Positions 8,041 through 16,800 of a stretch of DNA of 39,510 nucleotides are shown here, piece by piece (within the stretch, counting starts at the first letter, position 1; each line of letters begins with the position of its first letter). A model generated the notes under the pieces. That model ran no database searches. It was not told the origin of the DNA and was given only the letters and a program-made list of their open reading frames with translations. The position numbers and the translations under genes were made by a program. The stretch is from Candidatus Hodarchaeota archaeon (GTDB lineage Archaea > Asgardarchaeota > Heimdallarchaeia > Hodarchaeales > Hodarchaeaceae). The DNA lies in contig JAEOSP010000338.1 of the NCBI GenBank assembly GCA_016840305.1, forward strand, positions 1 to 39,510, read 5' to 3'.

Positions 8041-9786
8041 TCATTTCTTCTCGATTACCGTCCACAAATTGAATTGCTTCTTTTTCTTCGGAAATTGTTC
8101 TGATGAGTTATCTTGGAGTTGGAATGCTTTTCCAATGTTTTCTTTCATAATCTCTTCGACACTTCTTGGATTAAAAGTCATTAATGATTTAGTCTCGAAT
8201 AATTTTTTATAAAGAATAGGATCTAGAGAGTTTTGAATTTGATTGAAAGCCATTGGTTCTCCTTTAGCTGTAATAATCTTCGCAACTATTTGTATTATCC
8301 ATTTTTCCAATTCTTGTTTTGTTATAGGATTGTAAACTGAAGAAATTTTCTTTTCAGGTTTTTTGAACCTGAAAAAGTAATCTCCACTTTGAGAACCAGC
8401 AGGTTGGAGAAGGCTTTTTGCTGAGGCACGAGCGGGCTCCTGATAGATAACTTTTTCAAAATGAAACCCTGAACGAATAACGGATCGATATAACACATTT
8501 CTAATGGTTAGGCTAGGGTTATGGAATGTAACTGTGCAGTATCTATTTGGTTTCAGTACTAAATATACTTTTTTAAATGCCTGATGTAGTAACTCTTCAT
8601 AATCGTCCAAATCTTTATTCTGATGGCTGTTAACCACAATTTCATTAAGAAAGATTGTTTTATACTTGTCCACGATATTCAACCAGGCTCCCCATAAATA
8701 TAATAATTCTCCATATTGAATTGAGTGGCCGTAAGGAGGGTCTGTAATGACATAATCGATGGAATTTGGAGGTAAATCGTTTAATTGGATGATACTTAAT
8801 TCTAATAGAAGAAATCCGGGATTTTTTGTGTTTAGAAGATCGTCATAGTTTTTTCTTATTTCCGTCTTTTGAATACTATTAGATAAGTCTTTTTTTGCTC
8901 TTATTAGACCTTGCTTTCCTAGAATTGCTCTTTCAAAGAGAAACCAGACATTAGATTCCATGTAATGAGGACAGAACCAGTAGCTTTGTTGCACCCAAGC
9001 TGAACTAAATGGTCTAGAAGGGCGGACAGGAGTCATTCTTGAGGCTAAATGTACAATACTTGAAAAAGCAAAGAGGAAGGAATCTCTGAGCTCCGACTCT
9101 TTTATTTTGGAAATCCTATCGCGAATTTTAGCAAGAGAAATAAGATTTCTCAGTGTAAACAGATCATTAACTTTTTCATATTGCTCTTTCTTAAGAAATG
9201 GTACCCCATTTTTATAGTAAAGGGGAAAATCTGGAAACCAGAAGCGAATTCGTCCTTCTGAGGTGAAAAAGTTACTCATAGTTCTTGTTAGGATTGTTTC
9301 AACTAGATTCCGATCGGTATCACAAACCTCTTCAATAATCCTTCCGTGTTCAGGGCATTCATATCTTTTATCGTATAACACAGAGTTTTTCCAAGTAAAA
9401 CAGATTACTGAAACCACTGATTGACAAATTTTACATTTAGACTGATAAAGGGAAAGGATTTCATGTTTAATTTCTGATTGAATAATGTTAAATTCATTTA
9501 GTATTTCTTTAGAATCAATTTTTGATAATGTATTTTTAGTTATGAAGATTGAAACAGGATTTATATCAATTCCTATAGCTTTTCTCCCTAAGCGCAAGGC
9601 TTCACCAATCATCACACCGCTTCCGCAAAAAGGGTCTAAAACAATCTCATCTTGATTTTCTGTATGATTTTTAATATACTCACGAATTACACTACCTTGT
9701 TTTCTTCCAAAGAATTTATGCATTACATACATTGGAGAATGGCCAGAGGATGATATGCTTTCTTCAATCAAGGGTAATTGAGTCAC
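8041..9786 (-). CDS. Orphan amino-methyltransferase for DNA (N4-cytosine/N6-adenine type) with zinc-binding insert
   Basis: The SAM-binding motif DPFCGSG is at residues 51-57 and the catalytic DPPYGHSIQYGELLYLW begins at 349, so motif I precedes motif IV with about 290 residues between, as in alpha-type enzymes where the recognition domain lies there. The insert holds a probable zinc site (C118, C121, C144 and H147 in CKICQ ... CPEHG). The N-terminal segment FFGRKQGSVIREYI is typical of large archaeal and bacterial orphan methylases. The GTG start at 9786 opens directly into MTQLPLIEESISSSG. No restriction endonuclease is adjacent, so it is either a solitary epigenetic methylase or part of a split system. 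The target sequence cannot be read from the protein. Confidence 0.85.
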   Translation of the reverse strand: MTQLPLIEESISSSGHSPMYVMHKFFGRKQGSVIREYIKNHTENQDEIVLDPFCGSGVMIGEALRLGRKAIGIDINPVSIFITKNTLSKIDSKEILNEFNIIQSEIKHEILSLYQSKCKICQSVVSVICFTWKNSVLYDKRYECPEHGRIIEEVCDTDRNLVETILTRTMSNFFTSEGRIRFWFPDFPLYYKNGVPFLKKEQYEKVNDLFTLRNLISLAKIRDRISKIKESELRDSFLFAFSSIVHLASRMTPVRPSRPFSSAWVQQSYWFCPHYMESNVWFLFERAILGKQGLIRAKKDLSNSIQKTEIRKNYDDLLNTKNPGFLLLELSIIQLNDLPPNSIDYVITDPPYGHSIQYGELLYLWGAWLNIVDKYKTIFLNEIVVNSHQNKDLDDYEELLHQAFKKVYLVLKPNRYCTVTFHNPSLTIRNVLYRSVIRSGFHFEKVIYQEPARASAKSLLQPAGSQSGDYFFRFKKPEKKISSVYNPITKQELEKWIIQIVAKIITAKGEPMAFNQIQNSLDPILYKKLFETKSLMTFNPRSVEEIMKENIGKAFQLQDNSSEQFPKKKKQFNLWTVIEKK

Positions 9787-9929
9787 TTAATCCGTCCTTA
9801 AAAGCATTGAGCGTTATGTATTTGGTAGGTTGAGAGGGAGTAATGATTTATATTCTGCTTGATAATAACAAAAATACCTACTGGAAAATCTGATTAATTA
9901 GTTTTTCATCTTCTTATGAGGTATAAATC

Positions 9930-11363
9930 ATGAACCAACAAGTTACTGAAACGTCGAAGCTAAATATTTTTGCTTGGACTACATACGATATAGCAAATAC
10001 AATATTTTCAATGGGTATTGTATCTATGACGGTTTTGCAATATTTAACTCTTTTAGGAATGTCAAATGGCTTTGATTATGGATTAAGTTATTTTATTGCT
10101 AGTATAGGAGTTGCTCTTAGTACTCTATTTGTAGCAATCACTATTCCAGTTATTGGGACGATTGCCGATAATAATGGAAAGGGTAAGCCCGGGACTGTGT
10201 TATTTGGAAGCTTAACAATATTATTTACTGGATTAGTCTTTTTATTCGACAATTTATTCCTCGCAGTATTCCTATTTATAGGTGCTAATATCTTCTATCA
10301 GTGGGGAAATCTTTTTTATGATACTATGATACCTAGAATATGCCAAGAAAAGGATAATGGTTGGGTCTCAGCATTTGGTGTAGCACTTGGATATTTTGGG
10401 TCTTTTTTCGCAGTTATTTTTAATTTCGCAGCAATAGCTATCTTTGGAGAAGCTGCTGATTTGCCGAATGATATAGGCACTATTAATCCAGCAAATTATG
10501 AAACAGCACTTGGTCCTAAAGCCGATTGGTTAGGTCATTTGGGGCCAATGTGGCTAATATGCGCGCTCGGATTCTTTTTGATGGCTCTCCCCTTTTTATT
10601 AACAAAAGAAGCGTCAGGAAAAAATAGAATAAAAGAGGAAGGTTTTCGTAAAGTACTTCGAACTGCAGTTTCGGAAACGATTGAAACAGGACGTGAAATT
10701 TGGAACTACAAAGATATGCGATGGTTTGTGATTGGTTGGTTCTTTACTGTTGACGTAGTACAAACAATTATCAATATAATGAAACCTGCAGCAGTAGATG
10801 GATTTGGAATGGCCGAAGGTGAAGCAACTATTTTGCTCTTAGTTGGTGTTGTATTTGCGGTATTATTAACAGGAATTGCTGGGCCCATTGCGGATCGAAA
10901 GGGTCCCAAATTCTTAGCAGGTGTTGTTTCAACAACATGGTTGATTGCTTTAACGATACCAGTATTTGCCGGATCATTTGATGAGACTGTAGAACTGCCT
11001 TTCTTTTTAAATATACTTCCCAATTTCACAATTTACTTCATGGCTATTTTAGTCGGTTTTGGTATGGGCAGCATCTGGGTAGTACAACGTACTATGACTA
11101 TTGAGTTAGCACCTGAAGGAAAAGTGGGTAAGTACTTTGGTTTCAGCAAATTGGCAGGTAAAGGAAGCAGTGCCTTTGGAATGATACTATTTGGTGGAGT
11201 AATCAGTATCTTCTCCTCTGTTGCAGGATCTTTGGCTCTAGCGTATAAAATAGGTATTGGATTATTACTGGTGTTATTTTTGATTGGTACATCCTTCTTT
11301 ATGAGAATGAAGGGCCATCATAAAGAATATTTGGAAGGTAAAAGAGCTCCCTATGATGATTAA
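9930..11363 (+). CDS. UMF1/Atg22-like major facilitator transporter
   Basis: The 477-residue protein has about twelve hydrophobic segments. WTTYDIANTIFSMGI near the N-terminus matches the D-x-A-N-x-x-F motif of the UMF1 branch of MFS (Atg22-like, vacuole effluxer family). GTIADNNGKGKPG between helices 2 and 3 and GPIADRKGPKFLAG in the second half are the two MFS loop motifs. FVIGWFFTVDVVQTIINIM corresponds to the conserved helix 7 of this group. In yeast Atg22 exports amino acids from the vacuole; the archaeal substrate is unknown. ATG start with a GAGGT site upstream. Monocistronic, followed by a strong oligo-T tract. Confidence 0.88.
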   Translation: MNQQVTETSKLNIFAWTTYDIANTIFSMGIVSMTVLQYLTLLGMSNGFDYGLSYFIASIGVALSTLFVAITIPVIGTIADNNGKGKPGTVLFGSLTILFTGLVFLFDNLFLAVFLFIGANIFYQWGNLFYDTMIPRICQEKDNGWVSAFGVALGYFGSFFAVIFNFAAIAIFGEAADLPNDIGTINPANYETALGPKADWLGHLGPMWLICALGFFLMALPFLLTKEASGKNRIKEEGFRKVLRTAVSETIETGREIWNYKDMRWFVIGWFFTVDVVQTIINIMKPAAVDGFGMAEGEATILLLVGVVFAVLLTGIAGPIADRKGPKFLAGVVSTTWLIALTIPVFAGSFDETVELPFFLNILPNFTIYFMAILVGFGMGSIWVVQRTMTIELAPEGKVGKYFGFSKLAGKGSSAFGMILFGGVISIFSSVAGSLALAYKIGIGLLLVLFLIGTSFFMRMKGHHKEYLEGKRAPYDD

Positions 11364-11368
11364 TGAGT

Positions 11369-11393
11369 TCTTTTTCCCCTTTCTCTTTTTTTT
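11369..11393 (+). terminator. Oligo-T terminator after the UMF1-type transporter
   Basis: A pyrimidine-rich stretch with a five-T run and an eight-T run (11386-11393) starts about 6 bases after the stop codon, the form expected for archaeal intrinsic/FttA-assisted termination. Confidence 0.6.
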
Positions 11394-11527
11394 CCGTGTT
11401 TCAATCAGAATTCTTAGAAGAGATAATCAAAATAAATAATTTTAAGGTTCCATTATAGTTCTGTTTTTAAAAGAGTAAATAAGACGTTTATCTGCGAATT
11501 TTTTGATGAAAAAGTATGTGATGAATC

Positions 11528-12244
11528 ATGTCGAATGAGAAAGAAAAATCGTTTTTCAAATATGATATAACAGGAGGTCCTGCTTTCGCCGTAGTAAAGA
11601 TTACTTTGGAAAATCCAGGACATCAGATACGAGCAGAGGGTGGTGCCATGGTATACATGGATGGGCACGTTAATATGGAAACTAAATCTGCCGGAGGCGT
11701 TATGCGAGGACTGAAACGTAAATTTTCTGGTGAATCTATGTTCCAAAACTTCTTTTCCATCTCCGATGGCTCCCCACCCGGAACCATTGCTTTTGCTCAT
11801 GGTGCTCCAGGTGATATTGTTCATTTTCATCTAGAACAAGGCGAGGAATGGATGTTATCTCGTGATGCCTATATTTGTGGCTCTACGAGTGTCTCTGTCA
11901 CTTCTAAAATGGGTGGTTTCAAATCTGTTTTAGGAGGAGAAGGACTTATGCTGACTAAGATTATCGCTGAATCAGAAGGTGATGTTTGGATTGGAGGATA
12001 TGGTTTTGTTGAACGTCATGAACTTAAACCTGGCCAGGAATTTGTAGTTGATAATGGAGTAATGATGGCTTACAATGCAGATATAGAACATAAAGTCTCC
12101 AAGGTTGGAGGTAGAAAAAGTTTTATGCTTGGTGGTGAAGGTATTGTTATCCGCTATACAGGACCTGGTGTTGTATATACACAGAACCGTGAAATTGGAT
12201 TATTAGCCTCCTTGATTATACCTTACCTCCCTCCATCTAGATGA
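11528..12244 (+). CDS. AIM24/TIGR00266-family protein
   Basis: The 238-residue protein is all-beta and glycine-rich, in the pattern of the AIM24 (TIGR00266) family: IRAEGGAMVYMDGHVNMETK near the N-terminus, GESMFQNFFSI at about 65-75, GEEWMLSRDAYICGSTSV in the middle, LTKIIAESEGDVWIGGYG, and a late VVDNGVMMAYNADIEHKV. The family spans bacteria, archaea and mitochondria (Aim24, linked to cristae organisation); a biochemical activity is not established. Full family length. ATG start. It follows the transporter on the same strand after a terminator, so it is probably a separate transcript. Confidence 0.9.
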   Translation: MSNEKEKSFFKYDITGGPAFAVVKITLENPGHQIRAEGGAMVYMDGHVNMETKSAGGVMRGLKRKFSGESMFQNFFSISDGSPPGTIAFAHGAPGDIVHFHLEQGEEWMLSRDAYICGSTSVSVTSKMGGFKSVLGGEGLMLTKIIAESEGDVWIGGYGFVERHELKPGQEFVVDNGVMMAYNADIEHKVSKVGGRKSFMLGGEGIVIRYTGPGVVYTQNREIGLLASLIIPYLPPSR

Positions 12245-12258
12245 GTATCACTCCTCTC

Positions 12259-12270
12259 TTTCTTTTTTCT
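12259..12270 (+). terminator. Oligo-T terminator after the AIM24-family gene
   Basis: A pyrimidine-rich tract with a six-T run (12263-12268) starts within 20 bases of the stop codon. Confidence 0.5.
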
Positions 12271-12419
12271 TAATTCTTGGATTCAAGATTAGAATTTTTG
12301 CTAATCGAGACAATTCTGCGTCTAGTAATTTTGATTCACCTTTTTATTGCAAGAAAAGTTATGACTGATTTCATAATTAGACAAATCACCACTTCATAAT
12401 AATTCTGTGAATGTAGAAG

Positions 12420-13679
12420 ATGTTAATTGTGAGATCTGATGTAGTAGAACGGTTTTTAAGATATGTTACGGTGCATACAACAAGCAAAGAAGACGTAGAT
12501 GAAATTCCAAGTACTAAAAGACAATTTGATTTAGCTAGAATACTTGTTGAAGAGCTTCACAAGATGGGTATAAGTGATGCAGCAGTTAATGAGAACTGTT
12601 ATGTTATTGGAACCTTGCCTTCGAACATCAGTTCTGAAGCTAAAGACAAAGTTCCTGTATTATGTTTCCTTGCTCATCTAGATACTTCACCAGAATCTCC
12701 TGGAGAAGGAGTTAAACCTAGAGTTATTAAAAATTATCCTGGTGGAGATATACTATATCCTGCTAATCCAGATTTGGTTATTTCTGCGGATGAGACACCT
12801 GCATTAGCAAAATTCATTGGAGGAGATATAATAACTTCTGATGGTACAACATTACTAGGTGGAGATGACAAGGCTGGAATTGCTTCAATTATGGCAGCTA
12901 TTTCGATCATGACTAAGAATCCAGGAATTAAACATGGAACAATTAAAATTGTATTTACTCCAGATGAAGAGGTTGGTCATGGGGTTGATGCATTAGATGT
13001 TAAATCATTAGGAGCTGATTATGGGTATACAATGGATGGAGATGAAATGGGCGCTCTTGAATCAGAAACTTTTAATGCTGCAGGAGGTACAATCAAAGTT
13101 AAAGGCTTTAATTGTCATCCAGGTTACGGAAAAAATAAAATGGTAAATGCAATTCGGATTTTATCTGAGATTGTTCAATTTTTCCCAATTAAGGAATCTC
13201 CAGAGACCACAGAATTAAAAGAAGGATACTATCATGTATATGAATTCTCTGGGACGGTGAACGAAGCGAAAATAAGATTCATTATTCGTGATTTCGACTA
13301 TGATGAGCTTAGAAGAAAAATTGAAGTAGTGAAATCCTTCGTGGAAAAAACCAAGCTTAAGTTTCCAAAGGCTGATATTGTTCTTAATGTGAAAGAATCA
13401 TACAAAAATATGAAATATAAGATTGACGAGGTTCCTGAAGTTATGCATAATGCTGAGGAAGCAATTAAACGCGCAGGAATACCCGTAATTAAGAAAGCAA
13501 TTCGCGGTGGTACTGATGGCGCAAGGTTAAGCTATATGGGTCTTCCTACACCGAATGTATTTGCTGGAGCAATGAATTTTCATAGTACAAAGGAATTTGT
13601 ACCTGTTATTGCAATGGAAAAATCAGTCGAGACAATAGTCAATCTGGTACAAATATTTGCTGAAAAAGCGAGTATTTAA
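12420..13679 (+). CDS. pepT: Peptidase T (tripeptide aminopeptidase, M20B)
   Basis: The 419-residue protein carries all di-zinc aminopeptidase signatures: FLAHLDTSPE (H86, D88), LLGGDDKAGIASIM (bridging D149), FTPDEEVGHGVDAL (catalytic E183 and ligand E184), MDGDEMGALESETFNAAG (D206) and FAGAMNFHSTKEF near the C-terminus with the last histidine ligand. IRGGTDGARLSYMGLPTPN is the conserved PepT substrate/dimer segment. PepT removes the N-terminal residue from tripeptides in the cytosol, supplying amino acids; this fits a peptide-consuming lifestyle. Length is as usual (about 410). The start is ATG, without an obvious ribosome-binding sequence. It lies 137 bases before the giant repeat-protein gene. 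Confidence 0.95.
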   Translation: MLIVRSDVVERFLRYVTVHTTSKEDVDEIPSTKRQFDLARILVEELHKMGISDAAVNENCYVIGTLPSNISSEAKDKVPVLCFLAHLDTSPESPGEGVKPRVIKNYPGGDILYPANPDLVISADETPALAKFIGGDIITSDGTTLLGGDDKAGIASIMAAISIMTKNPGIKHGTIKIVFTPDEEVGHGVDALDVKSLGADYGYTMDGDEMGALESETFNAAGGTIKVKGFNCHPGYGKNKMVNAIRILSEIVQFFPIKESPETTELKEGYYHVYEFSGTVNEAKIRFIIRDFDYDELRRKIEVVKSFVEKTKLKFPKADIVLNVKESYKNMKYKIDEVPEVMHNAEEAIKRAGIPVIKKAIRGGTDGARLSYMGLPTPNVFAGAMNFHSTKEFVPVIAMEKSVETIVNLVQIFAEKASI

Positions 13680-13816
13680 GATTTTTAAACGTAGTGAATG
13701 TTTATGGTGGAAATAATTGAGTCAGATGTACTTATCGTAGGGAGCTATATCTAGAATACGAAAATATTTTAGAAGACTGTAGGTAATGATATAATACGTA
13801 GGAAGTAAAGATATTC

Positions 13817-16800
13817 ATGGTAACGAGTGACCAAAAAACTTTACGTTTAGAACTCCCTTCAACCTCTGGTATGGAATGTGAGATTCGAGAAGAAAAGGAT
13901 TCATACATAATTAATTTTTATCAGAATGATAGACAAGTTAATACTTCTTCTATTGCGATTTCTCGTCTTGATCAGGATAGAATGGTTGACCTTTTGAGTG
14001 AGGCTGGAGTAGAATTTTTCAGTTTTTCAGCGATATTTGATGTTGCAGATTTACTCGTAAATACAATAAAAGATGAGTTCCAAGCACTTTCAATAGGAGA
14101 TGAACCAACAGTCAGTAGTGAACCCACAGAAGTTATTGAGAGTCCAGAAGTATCGTTAGAAGAATCGATATCCATTTCAAAAACAAGAGATAGCAAAAAG
14201 TCTTCCCCAAAAAGACGAAAAATTGCTATCCCAAAGGGAGACAAGCTATTAAAGCGATTTAATATGCTTCATTCCAAATCTGGTTATGCAGCAATATATT
14301 TCACCCGTAAGGGAAACTATTCTGTTGTTTTGTCAAAAAAGGATGAAATTGTATCACAAAAAGCTTTTTTAAAAAACGAGATTAATCAGGATGCACTAGT
14401 TGAATTAATAAGTGAATCTGGAATTGATTTCTTATCCTTTTCAGCGATTTATGATTCAGCGGAGCAAATAGAATCGATTATACTGAATCCTGTTGTAGAT
14501 GATGATTCAGTAGTTATCCCTGACATGGCTTCTGTATCAGAGGTAAAATCTGTTGTTGAAAAAGATACTAGCATAGAATCTCAAGATGAAATCTCGCTTG
14601 TTGATTTATCTGATTTAGATGCTTCAGAATATAAAAAATCAGAAGATTTTGATAAATTTATCGCAAAAGTTAAGGAATCTGTCGAAGTTGGTCAACCTTT
14701 ACCTGTTAAAGAAGTTGAGATTGCGCATTCCGATGGCGTCGTATGTATAATTTTACGAAAATCTGACGCTTGGTTTTTACGATTCCGAAACCCTCATGGA
14801 AGATTGTCAAAATCAGCGAAGATAAATCTTGATCAAGACGAGATTGCTCGATTAATTAACCAGGAAATACCTCAAATATCCTTCAGCTATCTTTATGATG
14901 CTTCTGAACTAATATTTCAAACAATTGAACAACTAGCTTTGCGGCCCATTGATCAAATCATAATTAATGTGGCAGTTGGGCATTTCTTAAAAGTAATAGA
15001 GCAATATGAAAAAGAAGATGATTTTAATGCTGCTTCAAAGGTTACTGAAGTACTTCTTAAGAGATTCAGAAGAGAGAAAAATTTTAAAGGAATTTTACGC
15101 TTTGGAAAGAAGTTAATTGAGTCTCTAAAAAAACAGGGAAAGAATTCAAAAGTTATCAAGCTTCAGTCAGATCTAGTGGCTGAATTATTGGAGCTTGACA
15201 TAGACACATCAGTTGAATTTGTGTATGAATCTATAGAAACCTTGGTTGAACAGGAAAAATATTTGAATGCGGCTAATTTATGTGATTTGGTATTAGATCA
15301 TTATTTAGCCGAGAAAATTAGACCAGAGTCATTATCCACAATACTATCTTTAGCAAAGAAGCAAGTTGGTTATTATAAAAAGGCACGTCTACCTGTAGTA
15401 ATGTGGGAAAATGCCTTAAGATATGCCTATTTTGGTATTAAACAGATACGAAAAGCTGATAATCTTCTAGCTGATCAACGAAGTGCTTATCTTGAAGATA
15501 TCATTATGTTAATCGACTCTGCTCTCGAAGTTCAAGAAGAGAAGAAAGCTAATTTCGAAATTATTAGTACACTTGATGAAACTTCTCAATTGTTGAAAGA
15601 GATCAGGGAAAAGGAGAACTATCAGAAATATGCAAATAGACTCATCTTAACATTAGAAACTCAAGGAAAGAAAGAAAAAGCACTGGAAAAAACCCTTGAA
15701 GTTTCAAATTACTTAATGGATTCAGATACGTATGTAAAAGCATGTGAATTCGCCAATCAAGCGATTAAAATTTACTATGAGTTGAATAAAATTGACGATG
15801 CTGTTAATTTTAGCCTAGAAATAGTACAAGGACTCATAAACTTAAAAGAGAGTGATGCTGCAAAGAACTATCTGAAATTTGCAGAAGAATTAGTAACAAA
15901 GGCTTACAAAGATGATGATTCCAGTCGAATTGAAAAACAACTGGCAATGGGTGATTTGTTAGGCAAATTAGGAATGAAAGATAGATCAAAAACGTTCATT
16001 CAAAATGCTCTGCAGACTATTGATGATCCTAAGAAACGTGAAAATATTGTTTTGAAATATGTGGATGATTTATTAGCTAGTCAAGCTGTTTTGACCGCTC
16101 AAGAAATGGTAAACCTTGAACTTTCTCGATTACTTAGTACAAAGAAAACTAAAGACGTTATTAAATTCTGTTGTCAATTTATTGACAAATTAAAAGAATA
16201 CTCTCATAATGACATGGTATTCGAATATATTCGATATATCTCAAATTTAATGGTACAAACTGATGATGCTGATTATGACTTAATCATGAGCTTTGTGAAG
16301 GATCTACTATCATTAAATGAAGTCGATAAGGGAGCAGCTGTTTTAGATCAATTAATTATTCTTCAAACAAAAGAAAATGACTATACAAGAGCAATAGACA
16401 CGATATCGCGATTTATTGAACATCTTTTAGAGAAAACAGAAAGATATGACTTACTCCAGAAATATATTTTCGAAGTAGCAGAAACGTACCGGAAAATGGG
16501 GGATCCTCAAGGATCTGTTGAACAATTAGTTAAGTATCAAAATGAAGTATTAGATCGCTCTGTTGATTTAGCACAGAAAATTACTGATACGATCCTGAAA
16601 GAATATGAACGTGAAGAAAATTATAAGAAAGCAATAGAAGTTGTTTCCAAGATAATTGATAAACAAATGGCTTCAGGTAATTATCAGGATGCGTATATCT
16701 TTAGTGTACAAAATGCTAGGTATATTGAAAGTTCTGGGAGCATCACTGATGTAATTAAATATCTAGGTAAAATGCGAAATCGGTTCTTAGAACATAAACA

